DNA of 64,000 nt, from positions 43,377 to 107,376 of the forward strand of contig NZ_FUYY01000008.1 of the NCBI RefSeq assembly GCF_900168045.1, given 5' to 3'. Source of the stretch: Salegentibacter holothuriorum (lineage in GTDB: Bacteria > Bacteroidota > Bacteroidia > Flavobacteriales > Flavobacteriaceae). A program made the position numbers and the translations under genes. Below, one piece after another: positions 25,268-35,723 of the stretch (its first letter is position 1; each line of letters opens with the position of its first letter). The notes under the pieces are model-generated. The model was not told the DNA's origin. It made no database searches and was given only the letters and a program-made list of their open reading frames with translations.

Positions 25268-25362
25268 AAACAACAAAAAAGGCCATAAGATGCGACAACA
25301 TCTTATGACCGGGTCAGTTACTTACTTATGTAGAGCAAAATAAACTAACGAAAAACAAAATT

Positions 25363-28300
25363 ATGAATAAAAATGAAAGATTTAGGTCATGTTATGATTT
25401 AAATAACTTTACACGAAACTTAATAAAAATTATGCGTGTATTAATAATCCTGTTGGGGATTGGTCTTAGTTCTTCCTATGCAAATTCTTCCTACAGCCAG
25501 ACCAAAATAGACATTGCTATTAAGGATGCAAGCCTGATTGAATTTTTTGAAGAGATTCAGGCCAATACCGAGTTTGTATTTTTCTACAAAGATGATGTTT
25601 TAAAAGATAATTTGAGAATTTCTGTAAACCTGGAAAAAGCTTCCCTGGAGAAAGTTTTACAGAGTGCTTTTTCAAATACCAGTCTTGCCTATAAAATATC
25701 AGAGAAGCAGGTGGTTGTAAAAAGGCTTGCGAAAAAATCTAATGAGTCAACTGCCATAAACCGCAAAAAACAACAAGAAACCATCACAGTTGCCGGCAAC
25801 GTTACCGAAGCTGAAACCGGAATGCCCGTACCAGCGGCTAACATTCTGGAAAAAGGTACTTCTAATGGGGTAATGACAGATTTTGATGGTAATTATTCTA
25901 TTGAAGTGCCTGAGAATGCTATTTTAAAAGTGAGCTATATAGGTTATGCCACGAAAGAAATCAAAGTAAACGGTCGTAACGAAATCGATATCGTTTTGGA
26001 GCAGGATACAGATGCCCTGGACGAAGTGGTTGTAATGGGATATGGCACACAGTCTAGAAGAAAAGTTACTTCTTCAATTTCATCCATAGATATGGATGAG
26101 ATTAATGAAATACCTGCATCATCGGTTTCTCAAACATTAAGTGGAAAAGCAGCTGGTTTAAATGTGAATTTTAATTCTGCGCAGCCCGGGGGTGATATCT
26201 CCTTTCAAATACGGGGGTCAGCTACAGGAAGGGAGCCTCTTATTGTAATAGATGGAATGCCTACCTCAGATTTTAATCCTTCTTCCGCAGGAACCTTTGG
26301 TAATGGATCTATTGATGCCACATTAGCTACGCTGAATCCTTCCGATATAGAATCCATAGACATTTTAAAAGATGCTTCTGCAACTGCAATCTATGGTTCG
26401 AAAGCTGCGGGTGGAGTAATTCTCATCACTACTAAAAAAGGTAGAAGAAGTGGGGATAAAAGTTTTAGTGTTGATCTGAATGTATCTTCCGGAATACAAC
26501 AGTTTTACGATATCCCAAAAATGTTGAATGCTGTTGATTATATGAAACAAACTAATGAGGTTCTTAGAGAGGAGCATCTTTATGAAAGTAGAGAAGATAT
26601 TTATAGTGAAGTTAGTAAACCAAATGGCTGGATGGCTCCGGGTGAGTTCCAACCTTATTATAATAATGATGAAATTCAGGAATTCGAAAACGGAGTACGC
26701 AGTGGAACTGATTTTGTAGATGAAATTACCAGATTAGGAACAGTGCAAGATGCCAACCTTTCTGTTAGTGGAAATAGTAGAAATACCCGCTTTTATTCTT
26801 CTTTTAATGTGTATGATCAAAAGGGTATTATTAAAAATAATGGTCTAACTAAGTTCAATGGTCGTCTCAATGTAACCCAGGAATTTAGCGATAACTTTAC
26901 AGGAGGGATAACTATTAATTATAGTCAGATTAATAACAATAATGTACAAATTGGAAATGGTGGATTATATGAAAATAGTGGAATTCTGTTAAGTGCTTTG
27001 CAATTTGACCCTACATTACCTGTTCGCAATGAAGATGGAGAGTATCAGCTAAACATTAGGCAATCCAATTTCCCAAATCCGGTATCTTACCTTGATATTT
27101 CCAATGAGACCAATATTGAAAGATTTCTCAATACAGCATATTTAAAATATGATATTTTGCCGGAATTATATGTAAAGACACAAGTTGGTTTTGACAGAAC
27201 ACAAAGCGCTAGTTATGGGTATTTGCCTACTACAACAATAGCCGGGAAAAGTTATAACGGCCGCGCTGATAGAGCTGAAGATAAGAATTCGAACTACCAG
27301 TTTCAATTATTGGTTAATTACGACAAATCATTTAATGAGAAACATAATATTACTGCTTTATTAGGAACAGAGTATATGAAATATGAATGGGAAGGACATG
27401 GTATTACAGCTACTGATTTTCCCTATGATGGTGTTCTATGGAATAACTTAGGTTTAGGAGCCAATAGGCCTAGTGTTTGGTCTTATGGCGGCTCTACGGA
27501 AACAGCCTCTTATTTCTCTCAACTAAGCTACGATTATGATTTTAAGTATTTCTTATCGGCCAATTTTAGGTTAGATGGCTCTGCTAATTTTTCACCGGAA
27601 GATCAATATGGTTTCTTTCCCGGAATATCTGTAGGCTGGGACATTTCTCAAGAAAGGTTTATGGATAAAAGTAGTGACTGGTTAGACCAATTAAAATTAA
27701 GAGCAGGTTATGGAGAAACCGGCAACGATAATATCGGCTCTGCTTTTTCAGATTGGTACTCGCCTGGAGCGAACACCATGTGGGGTAGTTCTGTGATATC
27801 TGGGGTGAAATTAGCCGGATTGGGAAATCCTGATTTAAAATGGGAAAAACAAGTTGACATAAATGTAGGAGTTGATTTTTCCCTGTTAGAAAATAGAATT
27901 ACGGGTTCTGTAGAATATTTTAATCGTGTAGTTAGTCGTATTCTTGGTCGCAGAAATTTAGTGAGTTCAAACCCGGTAAATAATATTTTCTATAATCTGG
28001 ATGCAGAAAAACAAACCTATGGTACTGAATTAACCCTAAATACTCAAAATATAAAAAAACCTGAATTTTCCTGGAATTCACTGCTAACCTTTAGCCATTA
28101 TAGAGATAGATGGTTAAAACGTGACCCTAGTTATGTTCTGGGTATTAATGAATCTCCTAATCAATATTTTGGGGAATTATGGTTCTATGAATCAGATGGT
28201 TTAGTGGAAGTAGGAAATACTGATGATATAAATTCTATACCAGGAACTATTAGAATAAAAGACGTAGATGGTTATCTTTTAGATGATGAAGGAAATAGAG

Positions 28301-28869
28301 TTACCAATGAAAATGGTCAACCACAATACTCTGGCGAACCAGATGGTAAGATTGATGCTGCAGATTTGGTAAAGGTTGGTACAAATTCTCCTTATACTGT
28401 TGGTTTTAGTAATAATTTCAGATATAAAAACTTTGATTTATCTATTGATGCTTATGGTATTTTTAATAGAAGAAAAATTAACTCTACTAAAACTACTCTT
28501 GGAGGGCCAAGTGTCTATAACATAATCACTACCGGATCTAATAATATTGCAGAAACCAAAGATCGTTGGAATAGCAACAATCTTCAAGGTTCAGGACCTT
28601 CTGCCTTGCAGGCTTTTGCAAAATACGGTACTGGCGATTATTACCTGGAAAAAGCATGGTTTATTAGAGTGAAGAACATTGCCTTTGGTTATACCTTTCC
28701 AAATAGAACTTTAGAGACGATGAATATTAAAAAGTTAAGAGTTTATGCTAATTTATTGAATCCGTTTTTGTTTACCCCTTATTCAGGGATGGACCCCGAA
28801 ACGGATAACTATGTTGCCGCATATCCTAATCAACATACTTACTCCCTGGGACTTCAATTAAGTTTCTAG
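25363..28869 (+). CDS. SusC-family TonB-dependent transporter with STN domain (second PUL)
   Basis: Outer-membrane importer of 1168 residues. It has a signal region ending near SSYSQ, an STN domain (about 48-125), a CarboxypepD_reg domain (about 143-220) with the FDGNYSIEVPE pattern, the TonB-box-like VVVMGYGTQSRRK, a plug with IRGSATGREPLIVIDG, and a barrel ending YSLGLQLSF. Together with the FecR gene upstream it forms a substrate-sensing transporter. The nearby sulfatase, GH20 and GH31 genes suggest a sulfated, hexosamine-containing oligosaccharide, but the transporter sequence does not prove this. Confidence 0.95.
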   Translation: MNKNERFRSCYDLNNFTRNLIKIMRVLIILLGIGLSSSYANSSYSQTKIDIAIKDASLIEFFEEIQANTEFVFFYKDDVLKDNLRISVNLEKASLEKVLQSAFSNTSLAYKISEKQVVVKRLAKKSNESTAINRKKQQETITVAGNVTEAETGMPVPAANILEKGTSNGVMTDFDGNYSIEVPENAILKVSYIGYATKEIKVNGRNEIDIVLEQDTDALDEVVVMGYGTQSRRKVTSSISSIDMDEINEIPASSVSQTLSGKAAGLNVNFNSAQPGGDISFQIRGSATGREPLIVIDGMPTSDFNPSSAGTFGNGSIDATLATLNPSDIESIDILKDASATAIYGSKAAGGVILITTKKGRRSGDKSFSVDLNVSSGIQQFYDIPKMLNAVDYMKQTNEVLREEHLYESREDIYSEVSKPNGWMAPGEFQPYYNNDEIQEFENGVRSGTDFVDEITRLGTVQDANLSVSGNSRNTRFYSSFNVYDQKGIIKNNGLTKFNGRLNVTQEFSDNFTGGITINYSQINNNNVQIGNGGLYENSGILLSALQFDPTLPVRNEDGEYQLNIRQSNFPNPVSYLDISNETNIERFLNTAYLKYDILPELYVKTQVGFDRTQSASYGYLPTTTIAGKSYNGRADRAEDKNSNYQFQLLVNYDKSFNEKHNITALLGTEYMKYEWEGHGITATDFPYDGVLWNNLGLGANRPSVWSYGGSTETASYFSQLSYDYDFKYFLSANFRLDGSANFSPEDQYGFFPGISVGWDISQERFMDKSSDWLDQLKLRAGYGETGNDNIGSAFSDWYSPGANTMWGSSVISGVKLAGLGNPDLKWEKQVDINVGVDFSLLENRITGSVEYFNRVVSRILGRRNLVSSNPVNNIFYNLDAEKQTYGTELTLNTQNIKKPEFSWNSLLTFSHYRDRWLKRDPSYVLGINESPNQYFGELWFYESDGLVEVGNTDDINSIPGTIRIKDVDGYLLDDEGNRVTNENGQPQYSGEPDGKIDAADLVKVGTNSPYTVGFSNNFRYKNFDLSIDAYGIFNRRKINSTKTTLGGPSVYNIITTGSNNIAETKDRWNSNNLQGSGPSALQAFAKYGTGDYYLEKAWFIRVKNIAFGYTFPNRTLETMNIKKLRVYANLLNPFLFTPYSGMDPETDNYVAAYPNQHTYSLGLQLSF

Positions 28870-28899
28870 AAGAAAAAATATTTATTTAAAATTAATCTT

Positions 28900-30465
28900 A
28901 TGAAAAAAATACAGCTTATACTTATTATTTTTCTGGTTTCTTTATTACAAGCTTGTAGTCTTGAAAAAGAAGAATTCAATAAAATAACGCCAGATAATTT
29001 CTATAATTCAGAACAAGACGCAAAATTAGCTATTGCTGCTTTATATAATAACTCTATAACGAAGGTTGGTACCTGGTCACCGGGCTTATTTGTGCAGAAT
29101 ATAAATTCAGTTCAATTAGTAACTGATATTTCTGCAGGAGATATGATGATGTGTTCTTATGGAGATAATCCCTGGGAATATCTTAGACAACACGAATGGG
29201 CCGAAAACAATGGATTTGGAACCAATAACTTCTTCCATTATTACAATCATATTTCCAATGCGCGAATTGTAGCCAATCAAATTGGGGAAATGACCACTGT
29301 TTCTGAAGATAAGAAATCGGAACTAATGGCTGAAGCTTTTGCCGTTGGTGGTTGGAAAGCTTTTATTTTATATGACCTATATGGTCCAGTTCCTTATCCT
29401 ACCGACGAAATGCTTGCTTCCCCAGGAGATATTGAATATCCAGAAAGACCATCAAACGAAGAATTTGTGGAGATAATAGAATCTTTATTCGCTGATAAAG
29501 ATAAATTAATGGATGCCGATTTTGGTTCTAACTTTGGAAGGATGAATAAAGGCCTTGCTAATTTTATACTCATGCGTTTATATATGCTTGAAGCCGCTAG
29601 AACTGGAGACGATAGTTTTTGGCAAAAGGCAAAAGAAAGTGCGGAAGCTATTATTTCGTCTGGATCGTATGAGTTGCAAAGAAGTTATACTGAAGTTTTT
29701 AGTAAAAGCAATCAAAAAAATAGGGAGATTGTTTTTGCAACACCCTCAGATTATTCTTTTAATGTAAATATGTGGCATTCTGAAGCCTTACCAAATAATT
29801 ATCCAGCAGAAATAAATCGTGGAGCAGGTTCCTGGGGTGGTTATAAACTTTTGTGGTCTTTCTACGACACTTATGCTCCTAATGACCAACGTTTATCTAC
29901 TATTGCCGCTTCTTACACAACCGATGATGGAGTATTGGTTAATAGGGAAAATCCTGTTAATGATCGGCATGGTGTTGGAGATGGAGCTATCCCCGTTAAA
30001 TATGACACAGATACAGATCAAGTTGGAAATTTTCAGGGACATGATTTTATAGTTTACAGATATGCTGAGGTGTTATTAGCTATGTCTGAAATTCTTAATG
30101 AGTTAGGTGAAACAGATTCTGTTAATGCCCCTATTATTACCCAACAGGCAAATGACGGAGAGCTTTTAAAAAGCGATGGTGGTAATAATGCTTTTTCATT
30201 TATAAATGCTGTTCGGGTTAGAGCAGGATTGAAGCCTTTACAAGGTTTAGGTAAATCAGAGCTTAGGGATGCCTTGCTTCAGGAACGTGGACACGAACTC
30301 TACGCTGAAGGAGTAAGACGAGCCGATCTTATTAGATATCAAAGAATCACAAACGGAAATGGAGTCAAAAAGTTTGATGAGGATACCAATAAATTCCTTT
30401 TCCCTATTCCAGTTGGTTATATCAACGAATATAAAGGTAACCTAAAACAAAATCCAGGCTATTAA
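28900..30465 (+). CDS. SusD/RagB-family surface lipoprotein (second PUL)
   Basis: A 521-residue glycan-binding lipoprotein with lipobox Cys19 in SLLQACSLEKEEF, the SusD-like start KITPDNFYNSEQDAKLA, a TPR-type helical core and the C-terminal RagB signature ALLQERGHELYAEGVRRADLIR followed by FPIPVGYINEY near the end. It starts 30 bp after susC. A strong terminator follows, separating it from the enzyme genes. Confidence 0.94.
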   Translation: MKKIQLILIIFLVSLLQACSLEKEEFNKITPDNFYNSEQDAKLAIAALYNNSITKVGTWSPGLFVQNINSVQLVTDISAGDMMMCSYGDNPWEYLRQHEWAENNGFGTNNFFHYYNHISNARIVANQIGEMTTVSEDKKSELMAEAFAVGGWKAFILYDLYGPVPYPTDEMLASPGDIEYPERPSNEEFVEIIESLFADKDKLMDADFGSNFGRMNKGLANFILMRLYMLEAARTGDDSFWQKAKESAEAIISSGSYELQRSYTEVFSKSNQKNREIVFATPSDYSFNVNMWHSEALPNNYPAEINRGAGSWGGYKLLWSFYDTYAPNDQRLSTIAASYTTDDGVLVNRENPVNDRHGVGDGAIPVKYDTDTDQVGNFQGHDFIVYRYAEVLLAMSEILNELGETDSVNAPIITQQANDGELLKSDGGNNAFSFINAVRVRAGLKPLQGLGKSELRDALLQERGHELYAEGVRRADLIRYQRITNGNGVKKFDEDTNKFLFPIPVGYINEYKGNLKQNPGY

Positions 30466-30489
30466 TTGGGCAGGAATCTAGCTATAAAT

Positions 30490-30540
30490 GAAACCAATAG
30501 AATTAAGTTGTTTATACTTTATTCTATTGGTTTTTATTTA
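30490..30540 (+). terminator. Intrinsic terminator after the second susD
   Basis: AAACCAATAGAAT and ATTCTATTGGTTT form a perfect 13-bp stem, followed by TTATTT. It mirrors the hairpin after the island susD. Confidence 0.85.
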
Positions 30541-30569
30541 AATAGTTCAACTTAAAAATAACCTTTATA

Positions 30570-32051
30570 ATGAAAGCATTTTACACCCTGGTGATTTTAA
30601 TAACGGGTTTCTTACAGCTGTCAGCCCAAAACAACGCGTTAAACGAATTTCATAAATCTTTCACTTTAGATTCTGTTTCTCATCTTAGAAATCCCGCTAT
30701 GGGTTGGGTGCTTTATGAGGAAGGTGCTTCTTTTTTAGAAGAACATAAGAATTATGACCCAGAAATATTCTGGGAAGAGATGGATGAAGTTGATGCCGCT
30801 AATTATGCAAATATCCTTTATATTCGGGTGCTTTGGAAGGTTATGGAGCCAGAAGAGGGTAAGTATGCCTGGGAATTTAACAAAGAATACCAGGAATATA
30901 TTCGAAAGGCAGAAGAAAGAGGTTTAAAATTGGCTTTTCGTATCTTCTTTGATAATGGCACACCAGACTGGGTTTATCAAGCTGGGGCTAAATCTACTTT
31001 AGAGCAACCCTTAAATCTGGATAATGACAAACAGCCTTATTATGACGATCCGGTTTTTTTGGAAAAATTACAAAACTTTATAAAGGCTCTTGCTGAAGAA
31101 TATGACGATCCTTCCAGAGTAGATTTTGTAGATGCCTACGGATTGGGACGCTGGGGTGAAGGCCATGGTGTTACATTGAAAGATCAGGATAATTACAAAA
31201 ATGTGATTGAAAAAGTCACTAATGCTTATGCCCGATACTTTAAAAATATCCTAACTGTTTATAACCTATCACGTAACGATTGGCACTATAGTAAACCGCT
31301 GGTTTTTGACAAACTGGGTTTTTTACCCCGCCGGGATGGAATAGGGAGTCATTGGTTTGATGATACCGAGAGAGCCTATTTAAAAGAACTCTTTCCTGAT
31401 AAAGCTTTGATAGGAGAAGGAACATACTGGTTTGGTGCACGAGATAAGGATACCACCGCTCATACCAAGGAACCTTTTTTGAAAGATCCGCGATTTCCTA
31501 ATATGAAGTATTGGACAGATGCTTTATCTGTAGCCTTAGATGATGCCCTGTCAAGTCATTCCAATACTTTCGATTTGCGAACGCCTTTTGAAAGTAAAGT
31601 ATGGATAGAAAAATTACCAGAGAAAGTTCAAAAGTTTACCACTTACGGTGGTTATAGACTTTATCCAGATTCAATAGTGGTAAAGCAAGATAATAGAAAA
31701 TTGATTATAGATCATTTTTGGAAGAATTTTGGGGTAGGCGTACTTCCCAATAATCATCCTAATTGGAATAATAAATACAAAGTGGCCTTTGCGCTTTTAG
31801 ATCCAAAAACACAAAAAGTAGCACATACTTTTATAGATCCCATAGCCAATCCCGGTAAATGGCTAAAAGGACCATTGTACAGTTATACCAATTTTAAACA
31901 CGAAATACCGAAATCAATCGAGGCAGGTAAGTATGATTTGGTGGTTTCAATTATTGACAACACTACCGGGAAAGTAGGCATAAAACTATCTGTAAAAGAA
32001 AGTCAGCTAATTAAAAATTGGGGTTTTATTAAAAAATATAGCATTGATTAA
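30570..32051 (+). CDS. Exported DUF4832-like protein with a TIM-barrel-type N-terminal domain
   Basis: A 493-residue protein with a signal peptide ending QLSAQ. Residues about 25-340 resemble the barrel of GH42/DUF4874-like proteins: NPAMGWVLYEEG, NILYIRVLWKVMEPEEGKY (the strand/loop that in GH42/GH5-like enzymes precedes the active site), GLKLAFRIFFDNGTPDW, and DAYGLGRWGEGHG with a glutamate at the end of a strand. Residues about 365-480 look like the DUF4832 beta domain (YGGYRLYPDSIV ... IIDHFWKNFGVG). It is the first enzyme gene after susD in a locus of sulfatase, GH20 and GH31. It is probably an uncharacterised glycoside hydrolase; catalytic residues cannot be assigned with certainty. Confidence 0.7.
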   Translation: MKAFYTLVILITGFLQLSAQNNALNEFHKSFTLDSVSHLRNPAMGWVLYEEGASFLEEHKNYDPEIFWEEMDEVDAANYANILYIRVLWKVMEPEEGKYAWEFNKEYQEYIRKAEERGLKLAFRIFFDNGTPDWVYQAGAKSTLEQPLNLDNDKQPYYDDPVFLEKLQNFIKALAEEYDDPSRVDFVDAYGLGRWGEGHGVTLKDQDNYKNVIEKVTNAYARYFKNILTVYNLSRNDWHYSKPLVFDKLGFLPRRDGIGSHWFDDTERAYLKELFPDKALIGEGTYWFGARDKDTTAHTKEPFLKDPRFPNMKYWTDALSVALDDALSSHSNTFDLRTPFESKVWIEKLPEKVQKFTTYGGYRLYPDSIVVKQDNRKLIIDHFWKNFGVGVLPNNHPNWNNKYKVAFALLDPKTQKVAHTFIDPIANPGKWLKGPLYSYTNFKHEIPKSIEAGKYDLVVSIIDNTTGKVGIKLSVKESQLIKNWGFIKKYSID

Positions 32052-32357
32052 TCGGTTTGTTTGGTGAATAAAAACAGCAATATGATAACTCAATGAAAAA
32101 TCATCTGAATTACTGGATAGATAATAATGGTTATGATGGAATCTTTTGATTTACCGGGTTGAAAATTAAGGGATTATTCTTAGTTCTGATAATTTTTACA
32201 GCATAGGGCCTTAAGCCTTAATCTAGACATTGAAGATAAGAACCTGACTAATAAGAACGGATGAGTGAAAATAAGAGAGATATGTTGATATTCTTATGTG
32301 GTATCAAATCATCAAAATAAATACAACACGGAGGTTCATCCCTCAAAATCTAAAAAA
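32052..32357. other. Intergenic region before the sulfatase gene
   Basis: About 300 bases without a gene. I see no repeat, hairpin or promoter box that I would defend. Confidence 0.5.
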
Positions 32358-33956
32358 ATGAAAGCTTCATTAAGTGTACTATTATTAAGTTTAATTATTT
32401 TAAGTTGTAAGAATAAAGAATCCCCTACGGACAGTTCCCCTGGCGTTTTTGCAAAAAAGCCCAACATAGTCTTTATCCTTGTAGATGATATGGGACTTCA
32501 CGATTTGAGTATTACCGGTAGCGACTTTTATGAAACACCCAATATAGATCGTATCGCCAAAGAAGGAACGGTCTTTACGCAAGGCTATGCAGCCAGCAGA
32601 GTTTGTAGTCCCGCCCGTGCCAGTATTATGACCGGTAAATTTACTGCTCGTCATGGTATTACCAATTGGATAGGTGAGGCTACAGGTAAAGATTGGCGTA
32701 AATTAGGAAGGAATGATAAATTACTCCCGGCTGATTATGTTCGTAGTTTACCAAAAAAAGATACTAGTCTTGCAGAAGCCATGCGTGGGGCTGGTTATAA
32801 AACCTTTTTTGCCGGAAAATGGCACTTGGGCGAAGAAGGTTCTTATCCTGAAGATCATGGATTTGAAATAAACAAAGGTGGTTGGGAAGTAGGAAGTCCT
32901 ATAGGAGGGTATTTTTCTCCCTGGGAGAATCCAAGACTGTCTAACGGGGAAAAAGGTGAAAATCTCTCCATGCGCCTGGCCAGGGAAACTTCAGATTTTA
33001 TGGCTGAAAATAAAGACGAATCATTTTTTGCTTTTCTTTCGTTTTACGCTGTTCACGGCCCTATTCAAACTACGGAGACGAAATGGGAGAAATATCGCGA
33101 TAAAGCAGAACAATTAGGTATTAAAGATGAAGCTTTTAGAATGGAGCGCGTACTTCCTATCCGTACTGTTCAGGATAATCCTATTTACGCCGGACTGGTA
33201 GAACAAATGGACGATGCGGTAGGCCTGGTTTTAGATAAATTACAGGAGCTGGGAATAGCCGATAATACAATTGTGGTTTTTACTTCAGATAATGGTGGTG
33301 TGGCTTCTGGCGATTCCTTCTCTACTTCAAATTTGCCATTACGTGGAGGGAAAGGCTACCAATGGGAAGGTGGTATACGAGAGCCTTTCTTTATTAAAGT
33401 GCCCTGGATGAAAAATGCCCCTAAAAGCATAGATGAACCGGTGACAGGAACTGATTTTTATCCTACACTTTTGGATTTTGCAAATACCGATCTTTTAACG
33501 AACCAGCATAAAGATGGCATAAGCTTAAAACCGCTATTGGAAGGGAAAGAGATAGCTGATAGGAATTTATTTTGGCATTACCCGCACTACGGAAACCAGG
33601 GCGGGGAACCTTCTTCTATGTTCAGGAAAAAAGACTGGAAATTAATCCATTATTATGAAGATGGTCGCGATGAGCTATATAACCTGAAAACCGATCCGGG
33701 GGAACAGAATGATGTGGCTGCACAAAATCCGGGCATCACTTCAAAAATGCGGACTGAATTGGAAGATTTTCTAAACAATGTTGGCGCAAAAAAACCTGAA
33801 AAAGATCCTGTCTACGATCCCGAATTAGCTAAAGAATTGTATGCAAAGAAAGTGAATGAGCTGTTACCAAAGTTGGAAGCAGAACGCAAAAATGTGCTAT
33901 CCGAAGACTTTAGTCCGAATAAAGATTGGTGGAACAGTAAATTAACCGAAGATTAA
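32358..33956 (+). CDS. Formylglycine-dependent sulfatase (arylsulfatase-type), lipoprotein
   Basis: Hydrolyses sulfate esters, probably on a sugar. I start the protein at the ATG giving MKASLSVLLLSLIILSC, a lipoprotein signal with lipid-anchored Cys17; the frame is open 20 codons further upstream but that extension would bury the signal. The metal-binding DD lies at residues 43-44 (LVDDMG). The maturation motif C-x-P-x-R is VCSPARASIMTG with Cys83, the residue converted to formylglycine, so an anaerobic or aerobic maturase is needed from elsewhere. GKWHLGEEG and SDNGG supply further active-site residues. The family is S1 (N-acetylhexosamine or galactose sulfatases are common members). GH20 next door suggests a sulfated hexosamine. 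Confidence 0.93.
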   Translation: MKASLSVLLLSLIILSCKNKESPTDSSPGVFAKKPNIVFILVDDMGLHDLSITGSDFYETPNIDRIAKEGTVFTQGYAASRVCSPARASIMTGKFTARHGITNWIGEATGKDWRKLGRNDKLLPADYVRSLPKKDTSLAEAMRGAGYKTFFAGKWHLGEEGSYPEDHGFEINKGGWEVGSPIGGYFSPWENPRLSNGEKGENLSMRLARETSDFMAENKDESFFAFLSFYAVHGPIQTTETKWEKYRDKAEQLGIKDEAFRMERVLPIRTVQDNPIYAGLVEQMDDAVGLVLDKLQELGIADNTIVVFTSDNGGVASGDSFSTSNLPLRGGKGYQWEGGIREPFFIKVPWMKNAPKSIDEPVTGTDFYPTLLDFANTDLLTNQHKDGISLKPLLEGKEIADRNLFWHYPHYGNQGGEPSSMFRKKDWKLIHYYEDGRDELYNLKTDPGEQNDVAAQNPGITSKMRTELEDFLNNVGAKKPEKDPVYDPELAKELYAKKVNELLPKLEAERKNVLSEDFSPNKDWWNSKLTED

Positions 33957-33994
33957 TAGAACACGAAAAATAAAATTATTTAAAGAACCAACTT

Positions 33995-35626
33995 ATGTTT
34001 AAAACCCTGAAGCATCTTAGCTGTTACCTGTTTTTGCTTGTTCCATTTTTGTCGATGGCACAAGATGATACGGTTTATGTAATTCCGCAACCTAATGAGA
34101 TAGTATCAAAAAATGGCAGCTTTAGTCATAGCGGCCAACTAAATTTAGTTGCCAACAACGAATTACTCGACGAATTTCTTCAGTATGCCTTAGAAGTATT
34201 AAAGGATAATTTTGAAGGAAATATTACACGTGCCAAAAGTAAATCTGCAGGCAATGTACACTTTATTTTAGATAATAAATCAAGGAATAAATCTAAAGGA
34301 GCTTACCATTTATTGGTGGGTAAAAAGGGAGTGAAAATTACTGCCGCAAATGAGCAAGGCCTGTTTTATGGATTGCAAACGCTACTTCAAATGCTTAAAT
34401 CAGATAAAAATGAGGCATTAGCTTATGTTGAAATTAACGACGCTCCACGCTTTGAATGGCGTGCATTTATGTTAGACGAAGGAAGATATTTTAAAGGTGC
34501 GGAACAGGTAAAGAAGTTACTTGACGAGATGGCAAGGCTGAAAATGAACGTTTTTCACTGGCATTTGGTAGATGATCAGGGGTGGCGCATTGAGATCAAG
34601 AAATATCCTTTACTTACCGAAGTTGGCTCTAAAAGAGTAAGCACACAAGTTGGCCCGCGAAAATGGAATAGTCCTATACAATCTGGTGTTCCACATGAAG
34701 GCTTCTATACCCAGGAAGAAATAAAGGAAATTGTAAAATATGCCGCAGACCGTCATATCACCGTAGTTCCTGAAATAGAGATGCCCGGGCACGCTTCTGC
34801 CGCGATTGCCGCTTATCCCTGGTTGGGTTCTTCAGGAAAGGAAATTGAGGTGCCAATTAAATTTGGCGTTAGTGAAGATATATTTAACGTGGCAGATCCC
34901 AGGGTCTATGATTTTCTCACCGATGTGCTGGATGAGGTAATGACCTTATTTCCCTCAAAAGTGATTCATATTGGTGGCGACGAAGCAAAGTATGAGCATT
35001 GGGAACAATCTAATATGATTAAAAAATATATGGATGAAAACAATCTAAAAACCTTTGCCGATTTACAAGTCGACTTTACTAACAGGATCTCACAATATCT
35101 AGAAAGTAAAGGTCGAAAGATGATGGGTTGGAACGAAATTTTAGGACAGAATATACATGAATATCAAGCTGAAAAAGATAGAGGAGCAGAAGAAGAGTTA
35201 TCTAAAAGTTCTGTCATCCATTTCTGGCGTGGGGATATTAAACTTATGACTGAAGCAGCCGCAGAAGGATACGATATAGTTAATTCGTTACATACCGAAA
35301 CCTACCTCGATTATTCCTACAATGATATTTCTCTGGAAAGAGCTTATAAATTTAATCCTATTCCCGCTAGCCTTGATGAGCAATACCATGATAGAATTAT
35401 AGGAACAGGCTCTCAGATGTGGGGCGAATGGATCCCTACCAGTGGCTATATGGATTATATGACATTTCCAAGGATTGCGGCTTATGCAGAAGTGGGATGG
35501 ACCCAGCCTAAACAGAAGAATTTTGACAGGTTTTTGAGTTCGCTTCCGGCTCTTTTGGATGCCTGGAAAGCGGAGGGGATTTATTTTGCTCCTCTTGAGG
35601 AAGCATTGCCAAATAGAAGTAAATAA
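33995..35626 (+). CDS. GH20 beta-N-acetylhexosaminidase, exported
   Basis: Releases terminal beta-GlcNAc or beta-GalNAc by substrate-assisted catalysis. The 543-residue product has a signal peptide ending LSMAQ, an N-terminal GH20b domain (about 25-145) and the TIM barrel (about 150-510). The catalytic pair is D329-E330 in HIGGDEAKYEHW. FHWHLVDDQGWRIEIK and PEIEMPGHASAA are further family signatures, and WGEWI...WTQ near the C terminus supplies the aromatic pocket. It lies 38 bp downstream of the sulfatase gene and is probably co-transcribed with it. Sulfatase plus GH20 suggests stepwise removal of sulfate and then hexosamine from the non-reducing end. Confidence 0.95.
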   Translation: MFKTLKHLSCYLFLLVPFLSMAQDDTVYVIPQPNEIVSKNGSFSHSGQLNLVANNELLDEFLQYALEVLKDNFEGNITRAKSKSAGNVHFILDNKSRNKSKGAYHLLVGKKGVKITAANEQGLFYGLQTLLQMLKSDKNEALAYVEINDAPRFEWRAFMLDEGRYFKGAEQVKKLLDEMARLKMNVFHWHLVDDQGWRIEIKKYPLLTEVGSKRVSTQVGPRKWNSPIQSGVPHEGFYTQEEIKEIVKYAADRHITVVPEIEMPGHASAAIAAYPWLGSSGKEIEVPIKFGVSEDIFNVADPRVYDFLTDVLDEVMTLFPSKVIHIGGDEAKYEHWEQSNMIKKYMDENNLKTFADLQVDFTNRISQYLESKGRKMMGWNEILGQNIHEYQAEKDRGAEEELSKSSVIHFWRGDIKLMTEAAAEGYDIVNSLHTETYLDYSYNDISLERAYKFNPIPASLDEQYHDRIIGTGSQMWGEWIPTSGYMDYMTFPRIAAYAEVGWTQPKQKNFDRFLSSLPALLDAWKAEGIYFAPLEEALPNRSK

Positions 35627-35723
35627 AATAATATTCCATTTCGCAATAAATGATAAAAACATATTACCGGAAGACTCGAAACTACTGATGCAGTAAATAA
35701 TTTAATGACTAATACAAACAGAA

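Noticed and set aside
23352..28869. Second PUL as a duplicate of the island PUL
   Set aside because: Both share the ECF/FecR/SusCD layout, but the proteins differ clearly in length and sequence, so this is a common architecture, not a recent duplication.
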